Assembly (NCBI GenBank): GCA_020630615.1 | Contig: JAHDBA010000001.1 | Location: 14,838 to 78,837, forward strand | DNA length: 64,000 nt | From: Myxococcota bacterium | Lineage (GTDB): Bacteria > Myxococcota > UBA727 > JAHDBA01 | Direction: 5' to 3' | Shown here: piece by piece, positions 45,826-56,495 of the stretch | Layout: each line of letters starts with the position of its first letter | Numbering within the stretch: the stretch's first letter is position 1 | The notes under the pieces: model-generated | What the model was told of the DNA's origin: nothing | What the model saw: only the letters and a program-made list of their open reading frames with translations | Databases searched by the model: none | Translations under genes and position numbers: made by a program

Positions 45826-45993
45826 TTACTTGAGTTTTGTTTCTTTAAATTCAACATGCTTGCGAATCTTTGGATCGTATTTTTTCAAGACAAGCTTCTC
45901 TTTCATCGTTTTACGATTCTTGCTTGTGACGTAAAAATAGCCTGTTCCCGCGGTTGATTCGAGCTTAATTAGTTCTCGTGCACTTTTTGCCAT
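45826..45993 (-). CDS. rpmG: 50S ribosomal protein L33
   Basis: A 55-residue ORF: starts [13 protein letters not shown], then [15 protein letters not shown], a Lys-rich body, [15 protein letters not shown]. It is a zinc-free (Cys-less) form of L33; the CxxC pairs are absent. ATG 45993 has GGTGAG upstream. It is convergent with the lipase gene, and no rpmB or other ribosomal gene is adjacent. Confidence 0.93.
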   Translation of the reverse strand: MAKSARELIKLESTAGTGYFYVTSKNRKTMKEKLVLKKYDPKIRKHVEFKETKLK

Positions 45994-46130
45994 GATCTCA
46001 CCTTTTCACTTAGAACCTGTGATTAACCCCATTTAGGCAGGTTGGCAAGATAGTGTGAAATCTGTTTAGAGCATTCTCCTAGCCAAAATCCACGGCAAAG
46101 CAATAGTAGTGTTGTTTTTAGGAGAGAGAA

Positions 46131-46991
46131 ATGACAAGTTCACAACTGAGTCTGCTGATTTTACCGCAAGAGCACCGAAAAACCTTTATAAAACTTGATG
46201 TTAACGAAGATTTTCAACTGAATAACGCAGACCGTGAAGCACTTGGCATTTCTGAACCCGAGTTTGAGGGGATCATAGCTGCTGCCCGCCTTTGCATGGA
46301 TGAGCCGAGGGTATTGCCAAGATTAAATGAAAAGAAAGTCGTTATTTCTGGCGCTGGACGAGAAACTCTAGCTTTGAAAAGGGCTGCAGAAGAGCTCGGT
46401 GCAATCTTACAGAATAACGTCAATTCGAAAACGGACTTGGTATTTATTGGCGATGAGAATCGAACACGGCAGGATGAGAAAGCACATCTGCTCAAGGCAC
46501 TTCAAAAGGCAGATTTAGAGGTTTTTTCAGTCACCAAATTTAAAGAGTACGCAATTCTCAATAACGTACTACCAAAAGATGAGAGTGTTGTTTCAAAGAG
46601 ATCGATTGAAAAGCGTCTTATGAAAACTACAACACCATGGTTTCAGATGACCATGAAGCCTCGATTAAACGCCTTGCTTAAAAAGGCTGTTGAAGAATGT
46701 GATAGTGCCCGGGCCACCCACTTAAAGAATTATGCCAACAGCTTAGAACACACTCCTGAATTTCTATATCAAATATCAGAGTCAAATAACTTTGATGATA
46801 CGCTAAGGTTAGAACATCAATATACAAGCCTGTTTCCTTTCCAGAATGAAGACGGTTTTGATGTTGACTATAAGAATGTCGGTATTGCACGGATATCTTG
46901 GATGTTTGAAAAAATTGAAACTGCGACAATCTTTTTTGACAAGCGTAACGGGGAACATCTGGATGTTCTCATACATGAAGATTTTGATTGA
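46131..46991 (+). CDS. Stand-alone BRCT-like domain protein
   Basis: 286 residues; AGGAGAG precedes ATG 46131. Residues about 68-145 read as a BRCT domain: KKVVISGAGRETLALKRAAE (first strand, phosphate-binding region and helix), ELGAILQNNVNSKTDLVFIG, then the final helix VFSVTKFKEYAIL. Such domains occur in NAD-dependent DNA ligase and in a few phage or defence proteins. The N-terminal part (EHRKTFIKLDVNEDFQLN) and the C-terminal 140 residues are unassigned and not ligase-like. The AT-rich sequence and lack of conserved neighbours suggest an accessory gene. Confidence 0.65.
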   Translation: MTSSQLSLLILPQEHRKTFIKLDVNEDFQLNNADREALGISEPEFEGIIAAARLCMDEPRVLPRLNEKKVVISGAGRETLALKRAAEELGAILQNNVNSKTDLVFIGDENRTRQDEKAHLLKALQKADLEVFSVTKFKEYAILNNVLPKDESVVSKRSIEKRLMKTTTPWFQMTMKPRLNALLKKAVEECDSARATHLKNYANSLEHTPEFLYQISESNNFDDTLRLEHQYTSLFPFQNEDGFDVDYKNVGIARISWMFEKIETATIFFDKRNGEHLDVLIHEDFD

Positions 46992-47068
46992 TAGGTGTAT
47001 GTTGGAAACGTTTGAAACTAATGGCTGTGTCTATTGAATTTCGTGAATGATTATTCCACTCTCAGTCC

Positions 47069-47521
47069 ATGTTTGAGCCCACTACACTTTTGTACGTGAA
47101 AGCATTTCATGTCGTTGCCGTAATTACCTGGATGTGCGGTATTTTTTACCTCCCACGTCTCTTCGTATACCACGCAATGTGCCCCAAAGATGACGAGTTG
47201 GGACAAACGCGGTTTTTAACGCAGGAGCGTAAGCTTTTGCGAGGCATCATGAACCCAAGTGCAGTGGTGGCAATCGTTTTGGGGCTTTGGTTGATTTCAG
47301 GCTATGGGGGCATGGCCTATTTGCGGCAATCCCATTGGCTGCACGGAAAACTACTTCTCGTTTTGGGAATGATAATCCATCACGCTTTATCGGCCCGCTT
47401 CTACCGGCGCTTTGCGCAAGGCTTGGTTGAGCGAGGGCATGTCTTCTTCCGAATTTTTAATGAAGTCCCAGTGTTATTGCTCATTGGAATTGTAATTCTT
47501 GTTGTCGTGAAGCCTTTTTGA
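47069..47521 (+). CDS. hemJ: Protoporphyrinogen IX oxidase HemJ-like
   Basis: 150-residue membrane protein with four hydrophobic helices. Diagnostic features are the first-helix motif KAFHVVAVITWMCGIFYLPRLFVYH (His and the FYLPRLFVYH signature), MNPSAVVAIVLGLWLI, SHWLHGKLLLVLGMIIHH, and a final helix after FNEVPVLLLIG. HemJ oxidises protoporphyrinogen IX to protoporphyrin IX in haem synthesis. The position is upstream of glnA, not in a hem cluster. A poorly supported ribosome site precedes ATG 47069. Confidence 0.85.
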   Translation: MFEPTTLLYVKAFHVVAVITWMCGIFYLPRLFVYHAMCPKDDELGQTRFLTQERKLLRGIMNPSAVVAIVLGLWLISGYGGMAYLRQSHWLHGKLLLVLGMIIHHALSARFYRRFAQGLVERGHVFFRIFNEVPVLLLIGIVILVVVKPF

Positions 47522-47745
47522 TCGCTCCTTTTTTCACCTTCAATACATCAAATCAAAGTGTTGTCTTTATGTGTCCGCTTGGCTTACGCCAAAGCGTCCC
47601 CAAGTATCCCCAAGCGTAATGGTTGTCCGTGAAAAGTCCTGTCATTTTCCCATTGAGACGTTGACAAGAAGGCCCTAAAACGTGAAACACGAGTGTCATG
47701 TTTTGCCTATTTCTACGACGAGAAAAGAGGCTTTAGGAGTCCACT

Positions 47746-49173
47746 ATGTCCGCTACCAAGCAAGATACCTCAAAACTCTTTGGCTTGATCAAACACGCTG
47801 AAGTCGAAATGGTTGATTTCAAGTTTGTTGACCTTTTGGGGACTTGGCAACGCTTCTCTGCACCTGTATCTCAGGTGACAGAAAGCACTATCGAAGAAGG
47901 CTTAGGCTTTGATGGCTCGAGTTGTCGTGGATGGAAGTCGATTCACAACAGTGATATGCTCTTGATCCCCGATGCGAGCAGCGCAAAAATCGATCCTTTC
48001 TTTCATGCGCCAACGGTTTCGATTCTTTGTGATGTTGTGGACCCAATTACGCGCGAACGCTATGAGCGTGACCCGCGTCAAGTCGCCAAACGTGCAGAGG
48101 CGTACCTCAAGTCAACCGGTGTCGCGGACACATGCTATTTTGGCCCTGAGCCAGAGTTCTTTTTGCTTGATGATGTGCGCTTCCATACCGCAAAGAATGA
48201 GTCTTTTTATCGTATCAACTCGGTTTCGGGTGCTTGGAACACCGGTGCGGACGAAGGACCAAACCTTGCCTATAAGCCGCGTCACAAGGGTGGTTATTTT
48301 GCTGTTCCGCCCATTGATGCGACTGCAAACATGCGACACGAGATGGTTGCGATCATGAATGAGCTTGGTTTGGATGTCGAACGTGAGCATCATGAAGTTG
48401 CCTCGGCCGCACAAGCAGAGATCGATTTTCGTTTTGATACGTTGACTTCGTGTGCGGACAAAACGTTGTGGCTTAAGTATGTGGTGCGCAATGTTGCTCA
48501 TGTCTATGGCAAGGCAGCAACCTTTATGCCCAAACCGATGGCGGGTGATAACGGCTCGGGAATGCACTGTCACCAATCGTTATGGAAAGATGGCGCACCT
48601 CTTTTTGCCGGGGATGGCTATGGTGGGTTGTCGCAACTCGCACTTCACTACATTGGTGGTATTTTGAAGCATGCGCCTGCATTGGCTGCATTCACAAACC
48701 CAAGTGTGAATTCGTACCGACGATTGGTACCCGGCTTTGAAGCTCCAACAAGTCTCGCCTATTCTGCGCGTAACCGCTCCGCGTCGATTCGCATTCCTGT
48801 TGGACAAGAAAGCCCGAAAGCGAAGCGTATTGAAGCGCGATTCCCGGATGCCGTAGCAAACCCTTATCTTGCGTTCTCAGCATTAATGATGGCGGGGCTT
48901 GATGGGGTGATCAATGAGATCGATCCGGGAGAACCCCTCGATAAAGACATTTACGGAATGAGCCCAGAGGAGTTGAAAGATGTACCTCAGATCCCGGCGA
49001 GTTTGGATGCAGCGCTTGAGGCATTGAATCAAGACCGAACATTCTTGACACAAGGCGATGTCTTTAGTGACGACCTTATCTCCGCTTGGATTGATTATAA
49101 GCGAGAAAATGAAGTCGCACCTGTACAGCAACAGCCAACACCACTTGAGTACGATCTCTATTTTGAGGCTTAG
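47746..49173 (+). CDS. glnA: Type I glutamine synthetase
   Basis: 475-residue GlnA, which makes glutamine from glutamate, ammonia and ATP. Motifs: [51 protein letters not shown]-type (here [13 protein letters not shown]), [10 protein letters not shown] and the conserved C-terminal EYDLYFEA where Tyr is the adenylylation site in class I-beta enzymes. GGAG precedes ATG 47746. No glnB, glnE or ntrBC is adjacent in the window; a sigma-54-like -24/-12 site is not convincing in the 224-base upstream region. Confidence 0.97.
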   Translation: MSATKQDTSKLFGLIKHAEVEMVDFKFVDLLGTWQRFSAPVSQVTESTIEEGLGFDGSSCRGWKSIHNSDMLLIPDASSAKIDPFFHAPTVSILCDVVDPITRERYERDPRQVAKRAEAYLKSTGVADTCYFGPEPEFFLLDDVRFHTAKNESFYRINSVSGAWNTGADEGPNLAYKPRHKGGYFAVPPIDATANMRHEMVAIMNELGLDVEREHHEVASAAQAEIDFRFDTLTSCADKTLWLKYVVRNVAHVYGKAATFMPKPMAGDNGSGMHCHQSLWKDGAPLFAGDGYGGLSQLALHYIGGILKHAPALAAFTNPSVNSYRRLVPGFEAPTSLAYSARNRSASIRIPVGQESPKAKRIEARFPDAVANPYLAFSALMMAGLDGVINEIDPGEPLDKDIYGMSPEELKDVPQIPASLDAALEALNQDRTFLTQGDVFSDDLISAWIDYKRENEVAPVQQQPTPLEYDLYFEA

Positions 49174-49265
49174 AGATTAAAAGATCCTTTCGTTATGGAT
49201 TGACTTGGTTGTAGTCCGTACTCGAAGGGAGAAGGTTTTGTTATTTATTCGATGGGGAGTCCGAT

Positions 49266-50513
49266 TTGTTGAATCAAAGTGTAGGTTTTCACAGAGGCAT
49301 TGCCACTTTTCTCAAGAGCATATTGATGCTCTCAACCCTCGCACTCTTTGCCTGCTCAAAGACGGGGGACTTGGATGCGACGAACTCGATTTCGAAAGAC
49401 GCAAAACGTGCAAATCAAGAGAACGAAGACCAAATTGCATCTGTTAACGGTCAGCGCATTGCACGGAGCCTTTTCAATGAAGATCTCGAGACTCGACTTA
49501 AAAGTTTTGAAGCCAAAGGGCGTAAAGCAGAGGGGCGTTTTCTAAAAGACATCCGCAACAATATTTTACGCAAACTCGTAGACGAAGCCCTCTTAGAGCA
49601 ACATGCTCGTGCGCTTCAAGTAGGGGTGAGCTCGAAAGAACTTGACGATGCTTTGATTGCTGAACGAGGTAAGTTTGCATCGGAAAAAGCGTTTGATGAT
49701 TATATGGCACGCACCCATCAAGACATTCATCGGGTCAAGCGAGAGCTCAAGCAAAAGTTATTATGGGAAGCGTTGCTCGAGCAAAGTGGAGCAAATAGGG
49801 TCGGCCCAGAAAAAGTGCGCTCCTACTATGATACGCACCAAAGTCGCTACAGTGATCGAGAGCAGTATGAAGCGAGGCATATCTTATTCAAAGTTCCACG
49901 CAATGCTGACAGTGAAGTGCGCTCGCAGATCGAAGCCCGTGCAAAGGATGTTCTCAAAAAAGCCAAACGTTCCCCGAGTAATTTTGCTCAACTGGCTCAA
50001 GAGTTTTCGGAAGGCACAACACGAAATGCCGGTGGCAGTTTGGGATACTTTTCAAGGGGCCGAATGGTGAAGGCATTTGAAGATGCGGTATTTGCCTCGA
50101 AAGTTGGCCAGGTCATTGGGCCGATCGAAACGAAGTTCGGCCTTCATGTGATTCAAGTAACCGGTCATAAAGATGAGCGTGTCAAACCTTTTGAAGAAGT
50201 GCGCGAGTCGATTCAAAAGACGCTGAATGCAATGGAAAAATCGACAGCAAAGCGTACATTGATTCGAAAGCTTCGATCGGAATCTGACGTTCAAATATTT
50301 GACGACGACCTGAAACTGGGTTCACCACGAGCGTTACAACCACAGGTCATGGGTGGAATTGCTGCAGGTGGGTCCACCACGGGCAAACCTTCCGCTTTGC
50401 CGAATACACGGAAACGCGTGAATAAAAGCAAGCTGCTCGATGCCAAGGCGAAGATTGAAGCGGGCACGATTCGAAAAGAGAAGCCGAGTCCGGCTCCTGC
50501 TTCAGCGCCATAA
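49266..50513 (+). CDS. PpiC-type peptidyl-prolyl isomerase lipoprotein
   Basis: 415 residues. TTG 49266 (or TTG 49263) follows GGGGAG; the signal is lipoprotein-like (LKSILMLSTLALFAC). Residues 55-200 form a SurA/PrsA-like chaperone region (NGQRIARSLFNEDLETRL, RKLVDEALLEQHAR), 205-300 a parvulin PpiC domain (YEARHILFKVPRNAD, FAQLAQEFSEGTTRNAGGSL, GYFSRGRMVKAFEDAVF, FGLHVIQVTGH), and the last 90 residues are a low-complexity Lys/Ala/Pro tail. It probably folds outer-membrane or periplasmic proteins. It precedes gyrA by 40 bases; co-transcription is possible but functionally odd. Confidence 0.88.
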   Translation: MLNQSVGFHRGIATFLKSILMLSTLALFACSKTGDLDATNSISKDAKRANQENEDQIASVNGQRIARSLFNEDLETRLKSFEAKGRKAEGRFLKDIRNNILRKLVDEALLEQHARALQVGVSSKELDDALIAERGKFASEKAFDDYMARTHQDIHRVKRELKQKLLWEALLEQSGANRVGPEKVRSYYDTHQSRYSDREQYEARHILFKVPRNADSEVRSQIEARAKDVLKKAKRSPSNFAQLAQEFSEGTTRNAGGSLGYFSRGRMVKAFEDAVFASKVGQVIGPIETKFGLHVIQVTGHKDERVKPFEEVRESIQKTLNAMEKSTAKRTLIRKLRSESDVQIFDDDLKLGSPRALQPQVMGGIAAGGSTTGKPSALPNTRKRVNKSKLLDAKAKIEAGTIRKEKPSPAPASAP

Positions 50514-50553
50514 AGGCGAAACCCTAAGATGATCTTAAAGCTTCGAGGACAAC

Positions 50554-53259
50554 ATGGCGAACGAAAATCCTGAAACAAGTTCCATTGACGCTGAAATTCT
50601 AGACACGGGAAATCCGCCACAAGCACCCACAGGCTCGGATAGTGGCATGTTTCCGAACGGCGTCTCTATTGTTAAAGAAATGCGCGAAGCATACCGCGAT
50701 TATTCGATGAGCGTTATTGTGGGGCGTGCGCTCCCCGATATTCGCGATGGTCTGAAGCCGGTGCATCGCAGGATTTTATACGCAATGCATTCCGAGGGTC
50801 TGCTTTCCGATAAGAAATATTCGAAATGCGCAGGCGTCGTTGGTGAAGTTCTTAAGAAATATCACCCCCATGGCGATAGTGCGGTTTACGATGCGCTCGT
50901 TCGTATGGCACAACCTTGGAATATGGGTGTACCGCTCATCAATGGGCAAGGTAACTTTGGTTCGGTGGATGGTGATCCTGCTGCTGCCTATCGTTATACG
51001 GAAGCCCGTCTTCATAAGGTTGCGGAAGAACTTCTCGCAGACATCGGGAAAAACACTGTGGATTTTATCCCGAACTTTGACGGTTCGGCCGAAGAACCTG
51101 CGGTGCTTCCGACTCGCGTGCCGAATCTCTTGGTCAACGGTTCTGAAGGTATCGCTGTGGCGATGGCAACCCGATGCCCACCTCATAATTTAGGCGAAGT
51201 GATTGATGCACTGCTCGCAATCATCCAAGAGCAATATTTTGAAGGTGAAAAGGTCGATCTCTTAAAACTTCTGACCTTAATGCCGGGACCTGACTTTCCA
51301 ACGGGCGGGATGATTTGTGGACAAAACGGAATCCGCAAAGCCTATGAGACCGGAAAAGGTTCAATTCGCATTCGCGGCCGTGCCGAACTCACTGAAAATA
51401 AAAAGGGGCGTGCTCAAATTGTAATTGATCAGATCCCCTATCAAGTGAACAAGTCGCGTTTGATTGAAAAGATTGCGGATCTTGTTCGCGACAAAAAGAT
51501 TGATGGGATCTCAGAAATACGTGATGAATCCGATCGTGATGGAATGCGCATTGCAATTGATTTGAAACGTGACGCGGTGGGTGAAATTGTTCTCAATCGG
51601 TTGTACAAACACACTGCACTTGAAAGCTCTTTCCCGATCAACATGCTTGCCATTGTGGGTGGTCGACCTAAAACGCTATCGATGCGTGAGGTTTTGGAGT
51701 CCTTTGTGGACTTTCGCCGCGAAGTAGTGACGCGTCGTTCACGCTATGAACTGAGTCAACTGGAGAAACGCTTTCATATTATTGCAGGACTTTTGGTCGC
51801 ACTCGATGATATTGATCGTATCATCACCATCATTCGGACTTCGAAGACAAGTGAAGAAGCAAAACGTCGATTGCAGGAAGAACAATTTCAACGAGTCGAT
51901 CAGATTGCCTTGTTTGTATCTGCACCGACAAAGCAAATTGCGGGCTGGCAAGAGAGCGGGCATGCGACTTTGGATGCAGCGCAAGCGCAGGCGATTTTGG
52001 ATATGCGTCTTGCACGTCTTGTAGGTCTCGAACGCGACAAACTTGAAAAAGAAGGCGAAGAGATTCTGGCTTCAATGGCACGTTTGCACAAAATACTTGG
52101 TGACCTGAGTACATTGATGGGGGTCATTTCAGATGAGTTGCGTGAGATCAAAGAGCAATATGCGATACCCAGGCGGACCAAGCTCAGTTCAGCGATTGAA
52201 GACCTTGATTTGGAGGATCTCATCGCGGAAGAGCGTGTTGTCGTAACCGTTTCGCATCGCGGGTATGTGAAGCGCGGTAAACTTACGACCTATAAGGCAC
52301 AGAAGCGGGGTGGTAAGGGCCGTGCTGCAGCAAAAACACGTGACGAGGACTTTATTGAACGTGCTTTTGTGGCATCAACGCATGCTTATATTTTGGTCTT
52401 TAGTGACCGAGGACGCGTCTTTTGGCTGAAGGTCCATGCAATCCCTGAGGCAGGACCAACATCAAAAGGGCGCCCGATCGTTAACCTTTTGAAACTGGAC
52501 AAAGACGAGTCCATTAAAGCGATTGTGCCGGTTCGCGAGTTTCCAAAGGCAGAAGGCGAAGCCTATATCATGACCTGCACTCGATTGGGCCAGGTCAAGA
52601 AAACCGATTTAATCGCCTATTCTCGTCCACGTGCATCTGGGCTTCTGGCATGCGGCATCAAAGAAGGCGATGAGCTTTTAACTGCTAGGGTGATGGGGGC
52701 GAAAGACGAAGTGCTTCTGACGACAGCGCATGGTCAAGCGGTACGCTTCAAGGAAGACGACGTCCGTGAGATGGGGCGTACTGCGGCTGGCGTTAAAGGT
52801 GTGACGCTTGTTGACGACGATCGTGTTGTTGCAATGAATCGTATCGAGCCCGATCTTCCCTTGCTCACGATCTCTCAACTTGGGTACGGTAAACGAACCC
52901 CGCTCTCGGAGTACCCAACACAAAAACGGGGTGGGAAAGGCGTTATTACACTTAAAACGACCTCAAGAAACGGTCACGTCGCGAGTGCACTACAAGTCGA
53001 TGAACGTGATGACGTGATGGTGGTCACCAATGGGGGCAAAGCCATTCGCCTTCGCGCATCGGAGGTTTCAGTGATTGGGCGCAATACGCAAGGCGTGCGA
53101 ATTCTCAATGTGAATGACGATGAGCACGTTATCGCTGTAGCTCGCATAAGGCATGAAGACGAGAGCAATGACGAAGTCACCGAGCCCGGCGTGAAGAATC
53201 TTGATGCTCAAGTGGCGGCAAAAGAGCCAAGCCCGGAGGGTAGCGACAAGAATGCATGA
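50554..53259 (+). CDS. gyrA: DNA gyrase subunit A
   Basis: 901 residues; GAGGACAAC precedes ATG 50554. It has a roughly 25-residue N-terminal extension, then the breakage-reunion domain: [41 protein letters not shown] with S109 and D113 at the quinolone-resistance positions (wild-type-like), and the DNA-linking Tyr Y148 in [10 protein letters not shown]. The C-terminal pinwheel has two QKRGGKG boxes (near residues 583 and 790). The GyrA box identifies gyrase rather than ParC. gyrB is not in the window. Confidence 0.97.
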   Translation: MANENPETSSIDAEILDTGNPPQAPTGSDSGMFPNGVSIVKEMREAYRDYSMSVIVGRALPDIRDGLKPVHRRILYAMHSEGLLSDKKYSKCAGVVGEVLKKYHPHGDSAVYDALVRMAQPWNMGVPLINGQGNFGSVDGDPAAAYRYTEARLHKVAEELLADIGKNTVDFIPNFDGSAEEPAVLPTRVPNLLVNGSEGIAVAMATRCPPHNLGEVIDALLAIIQEQYFEGEKVDLLKLLTLMPGPDFPTGGMICGQNGIRKAYETGKGSIRIRGRAELTENKKGRAQIVIDQIPYQVNKSRLIEKIADLVRDKKIDGISEIRDESDRDGMRIAIDLKRDAVGEIVLNRLYKHTALESSFPINMLAIVGGRPKTLSMREVLESFVDFRREVVTRRSRYELSQLEKRFHIIAGLLVALDDIDRIITIIRTSKTSEEAKRRLQEEQFQRVDQIALFVSAPTKQIAGWQESGHATLDAAQAQAILDMRLARLVGLERDKLEKEGEEILASMARLHKILGDLSTLMGVISDELREIKEQYAIPRRTKLSSAIEDLDLEDLIAEERVVVTVSHRGYVKRGKLTTYKAQKRGGKGRAAAKTRDEDFIERAFVASTHAYILVFSDRGRVFWLKVHAIPEAGPTSKGRPIVNLLKLDKDESIKAIVPVREFPKAEGEAYIMTCTRLGQVKKTDLIAYSRPRASGLLACGIKEGDELLTARVMGAKDEVLLTTAHGQAVRFKEDDVREMGRTAAGVKGVTLVDDDRVVAMNRIEPDLPLLTISQLGYGKRTPLSEYPTQKRGGKGVITLKTTSRNGHVASALQVDERDDVMVVTNGGKAIRLRASEVSVIGRNTQGVRILNVNDDEHVIAVARIRHEDESNDEVTEPGVKNLDAQVAAKEPSPEGSDKNA

Positions 53260-53300
53260 CTCGACTCGTTGGTATGCCCCCTTAGCGTTTATGAGTATGT

Positions 53301-53933
53301 ATGAGTGTTGAGCTTGTGCTTCAGAAAGGTCCTCGAATCCCGAGACTGGCTTGGCTCATGTTGTGTCTTGTCTGCACTGGGGCCATCGCTTCACTTGTAG
53401 CGCGCCGTGTTGAGTATAAAGAGCACGGAAGCGATACGAGTATTGGGAAGGAAGATACACCCTCTCTATTGGTGCGCTCCGCCGATTTGAAAGAAGGCGA
53501 CGGACATGTTCACGTTGATCCCGGTGAAGAAAATACTCAAAAGAGATCTCAGCGCATATCGCGTGTTAGTTTTCGGCAGAGCGATAGAAGTTTAGTTGTA
53601 CTCGAGAGGCTTTCGAAAGACGGCCTGAATTCATGGGGACGGTTAAGTCCAAAACCTGAGCTGCGAATCAGTGATCAAGTGGATGACTGGCTCAAGGTTT
53701 TTACCGAAAGGAAGACCCACACGCTTGATCCCGAAGACGATCGTTTTGTCTTACAGGTGCTCTCAAAGTCTGACCTTCACGGTCAATTAATTGTTAAGTT
53801 GACCACCGATACTCACAGCAATGATTTTTCTTTCACGCGCTTTGAAGGTGACGATCAATGGTATGAGAAACAAGGCGATCATTGGATGCGGGTGAATACT
53901 TTGGATATGGCTCGAATATTGAATATTCCTTAA
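53301..53933 (+). CDS. Putative single-pass membrane protein
   Basis: 210 residues, not recognised. One N-terminal transmembrane helix (LAWLMLCLVCTGAIASLVA, about 16-35), a polar linker to about 80, then a compact domain rich in charged residues and Trp (GLNSWGRLS, DQVDDWLKVF, FEGDDQWYEKQGDHWMRV). It ends three bases past the end of the convergent NFACT gene, sharing four bases. Function unknown. Confidence 0.6.
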   Translation: MSVELVLQKGPRIPRLAWLMLCLVCTGAIASLVARRVEYKEHGSDTSIGKEDTPSLLVRSADLKEGDGHVHVDPGEENTQKRSQRISRVSFRQSDRSLVVLERLSKDGLNSWGRLSPKPELRISDQVDDWLKVFTERKTHTLDPEDDRFVLQVLSKSDLHGQLIVKLTTDTHSNDFSFTRFEGDDQWYEKQGDHWMRVNTLDMARILNIP

Positions 53934-55450
53934 AGTTCTCGAAAGATTCTGTCACGCTGTCGCAGAAGTCGCTCGATTCGATCCTGATCGTAGCGATAAA
54001 CAATCGTTTGAAACTTTGAGGAAATCACCTTGCCAGGTTGCCCTTTCACGGGGCGTAAAAGTCTACGCTCACACCAGCGAAACACCAACCTCTCTTCCTC
54101 TTTCTGAGAAGAGTAGTGCTGGCAGAGCGCACAGGCATCTAAGAGTGCTTCTTGATGTTCTTTGAGGCCATGTGCCCGAATGATCACATGGGGACTTGGA
54201 CCATCGTGCCAATGCAGCCACAGGTCTTTTCCTTTCGCAAAACGGAAAGTCAGCGCATGATTACTTTTTGAATGTGATCCAACGTAAATTCCGATACCAC
54301 CTCGACTCTTAAATGCGCGAACACCCTTGATACCGCTCGAGTTTCGATCCTTTTGACGCTTCGTTGATATCGACTCACTCGGATTCGCTTGTTTCTTTTG
54401 GCCTTTCGCAAGAGACATATTCGTATTGGCGAACACGCCACCATCGTTCGTTGCTGGCTGCTCTGCTCGAGTTCTCTCGAAGCGTTCAAGTTTATCTTGA
54501 ACACGCTTCAGGCGTTCTTGGGCTCTCTTTTGTCCGCGCTTTGAACGTCGCCTTCGATTGAAGACGAGATCCAGGCACTCCTGCCACGATTGACCCTTCG
54601 GGCGTGCAAAACTTGAAAGGGAGTCTCGAAAGTGAAATTGAAGGTTGTTTAAACGTTGTGCCCCACTTTGAACTTCAGCGAGGTGCATTTGAATTGCCTC
54701 GCCACACGCTTGCCAGTACTCAGGCGTGTTGAGCCTTTCAATGTCTTGAAGGATATTCTGTTTCAAGCGTTGAAGCCGTTTGGCTTCTTTCTTATTTTCG
54801 AACGCCAAACCCGTTGCATCCCTCTGCATTGATGGGGGGGAGTTGCGAGTCTTCGGCACGCTTGGAATCTTGCAAGCCTTGTGAGCGATACGCTTCGTCT
54901 TGTGATCATTCGACGAGAGCTGTGCTCGGTTGCCATCTTCCGGTTTTGGCTCAATGTAGACCTGGTTTTTTCGAAGGTCCCGAGTTTCCCACGATGCTTT
55001 TGATGCACCGAGCCGAGTGACGATTTGTTCACGACCTTTCGTATTGAGTGTCACAATCACTCTTCGTGCATCGCTGTCTTCGCACCTCAAGCGAAGCTCT
55101 CCTTCCCGGATATGAAAGAGAAGAGTGTGTCCCCACTTCTCTGGTGTATAACCCTCGAAAGGCCATTGTACACAATTCATTTCTCTTGCTTGCTCGCCTT
55201 CATTGCAAGGACTTTGCTTTAGGTTGTTGCGTTGCAGTGGGAGCGGGGCACCAACGAGTAAGCCTCGAAGAACTTTTTGTTTGCCGGAAAGAGTCGTGCG
55301 GTCCCGGTCTTGGTTCTCATCGAAAAGCGTCCACCTGCTAAACTCTGTAAAAGTGAGAAACCAACTCGCTTTATGACCTTCTCCATACGTCTCTAAGACA
55401 AGTCCTCTGTCGAAGACTTTAACTTTTTGAACGCGATAGATCGAAGTCAT
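53930..55450 (-). CDS. NFACT family protein, RqcH-like
   Basis: 506 residues from ATG 55450, which overlaps the stop of the upstream kinase gene (ATGA), so translation is probably coupled; the longer open frame to 55477 is not needed. The N-terminal region (VFDRGLVLETYGEGHKASWF) is the NFACT-N-like part. A coiled coil (about 255-345) with a Lys/Arg-rich segment follows. The C terminus has the NFACT-R domain: GGIGIYVGSHSKSNHALTFR, KDLWLHWHDGPSPHVIIRAH. Bacterial relatives (RqcH) bind stalled 50S subunits and add Ala tails. Core fold is present; activity is inferred. Confidence 0.8.
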   Translation of the reverse strand: MTSIYRVQKVKVFDRGLVLETYGEGHKASWFLTFTEFSRWTLFDENQDRDRTTLSGKQKVLRGLLVGAPLPLQRNNLKQSPCNEGEQAREMNCVQWPFEGYTPEKWGHTLLFHIREGELRLRCEDSDARRVIVTLNTKGREQIVTRLGASKASWETRDLRKNQVYIEPKPEDGNRAQLSSNDHKTKRIAHKACKIPSVPKTRNSPPSMQRDATGLAFENKKEAKRLQRLKQNILQDIERLNTPEYWQACGEAIQMHLAEVQSGAQRLNNLQFHFRDSLSSFARPKGQSWQECLDLVFNRRRRSKRGQKRAQERLKRVQDKLERFERTRAEQPATNDGGVFANTNMSLAKGQKKQANPSESISTKRQKDRNSSGIKGVRAFKSRGGIGIYVGSHSKSNHALTFRFAKGKDLWLHWHDGPSPHVIIRAHGLKEHQEALLDACALCQHYSSQKEEERLVFRWCERRLLRPVKGQPGKVISSKFQTIVYRYDQDRIERLLRQRDRIFREL

Positions 55451-56469
55451 CTTTTTGCTGCTTCGACAAAGAGACACCCGAGTTGATACATCGATTGTGC
55501 ACGCATGGAGTTGTGCTCGGATCGGGACTTAAATCTTGAGGGGTCCCAACCGAAGTAGTTTTCATTGAGTGCGTCCGTGGCAAAACGTAAACTGAGTTCA
55601 AATGAAATTGTGGCAGCACCAAAGAGAGCTTGGTCCCACCAGGATTCAGCATGCGGTAACACTCCCAGATAGCCCGAACGTGCATCTTCGAAAGTCTGCA
55701 TGTTGAGTCGAGGGCTTTCGTCTTCACTCGCTTCGTTGCACCACGAACGAAGCGCATCCCCCATTTCATAGATCCAAGGCATGGGTGCAACGGTATCCCA
55801 ATCGATGATCACCTGGGCTTCGCCTTGCGTATCGAACATAATGTTTGAGATTTTGAGATCCCCGTGCGCGATGACCTTGGGCTCTAAGTTTAGTTTTGGG
55901 AGCTCTTCCAGTGCGTTGCAAACATGCTCAACGATTTGAGTGACTCTTCTAAAATTGTCGTGGTCTTGGTGAGCATCTCTTGCAGACTCCCAGGACCCTA
56001 AGTAGGCAGGAAGGTCATGCGCTGACCGAGGCTTGCGCTGAAAGGGTTTCGTATAATCGAGCAGTGCTTCATGTGTGCGAGCAACCAACGCACCCATCGA
56101 AGCGACCGAGATAGAGGCGTTCACAGCATCAAAAGAATGAAGATCGAGATATCTCCAAACCCGATAGGTACCCTCTGATGTCACAACGTGATATTCACGG
56201 TGGGTCGTAGGAAATAACTCCGGGACCCTCATCGCCTTGGACTTCAGGTGACCTAGCACGTCTTCCAAGTCCTGATGTGCACCCGGGTCAAAAATTGGGT
56301 TTACCTTTTGTAGTACAAAGCCTCTGCCATCCAAATCTCGCACATGAAATGTATCGTTGATGAGCCCCGATGCGATAGGCCTCAGGGTGGCGTCTTTGAT
56401 ATTCCAATGGCGCTCAAGAATATCTTCAGGTGAAAAAACGGGGGTATTGATGTCTTTCAATAGACTCAT
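55447..56469 (-). CDS. APH-family phosphotransferase, N-acetylhexosamine-kinase-like
   Basis: 340 residues with the aminoglycoside/choline-kinase fold: PIASGLINDTFHVR (ATP loop region), FVLQKVN (Lys), the catalytic loop VIAHGDLKISNIMFD (Asp, Asn) and the magnesium motif VIIDWDTVAPMPWIYEMGDALR. The WDTV-x-P and MGDAlR segments resemble N-acetylhexosamine 1-kinases. It overlaps the NFACT start by four bases. No aminoglycoside resistance should be assumed; a sugar substrate is more likely. Confidence 0.78.
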   Translation of the reverse strand: MSLLKDINTPVFSPEDILERHWNIKDATLRPIASGLINDTFHVRDLDGRGFVLQKVNPIFDPGAHQDLEDVLGHLKSKAMRVPELFPTTHREYHVVTSEGTYRVWRYLDLHSFDAVNASISVASMGALVARTHEALLDYTKPFQRKPRSAHDLPAYLGSWESARDAHQDHDNFRRVTQIVEHVCNALEELPKLNLEPKVIAHGDLKISNIMFDTQGEAQVIIDWDTVAPMPWIYEMGDALRSWCNEASEDESPRLNMQTFEDARSGYLGVLPHAESWWDQALFGAATISFELSLRFATDALNENYFGWDPSRFKSRSEHNSMRAQSMYQLGCLFVEAAKR

Positions 56470-56495
56470 ACTCGAACCTTCAGCACCATTGGCAA

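Noticed and set aside
47570-47600. A terminator between hemJ and glnA (CGCTTGGC-TTAC-GCCAAAGCG).
   Set aside because: A stem is possible with one bulge, but no T-run follows on either strand.
47580-47745. A sigma-54 promoter upstream of glnA.
   Set aside because: The TGTCAT-TTGC-like sequence near 47696 has wrong spacing and lacks the GG at -24.
55447-56469. Aminoglycoside resistance gene.
   Set aside because: The kinase fold is shared, but the Asp-Thr-Val-type metal motif and length fit sugar 1-kinases better; no resistance context.
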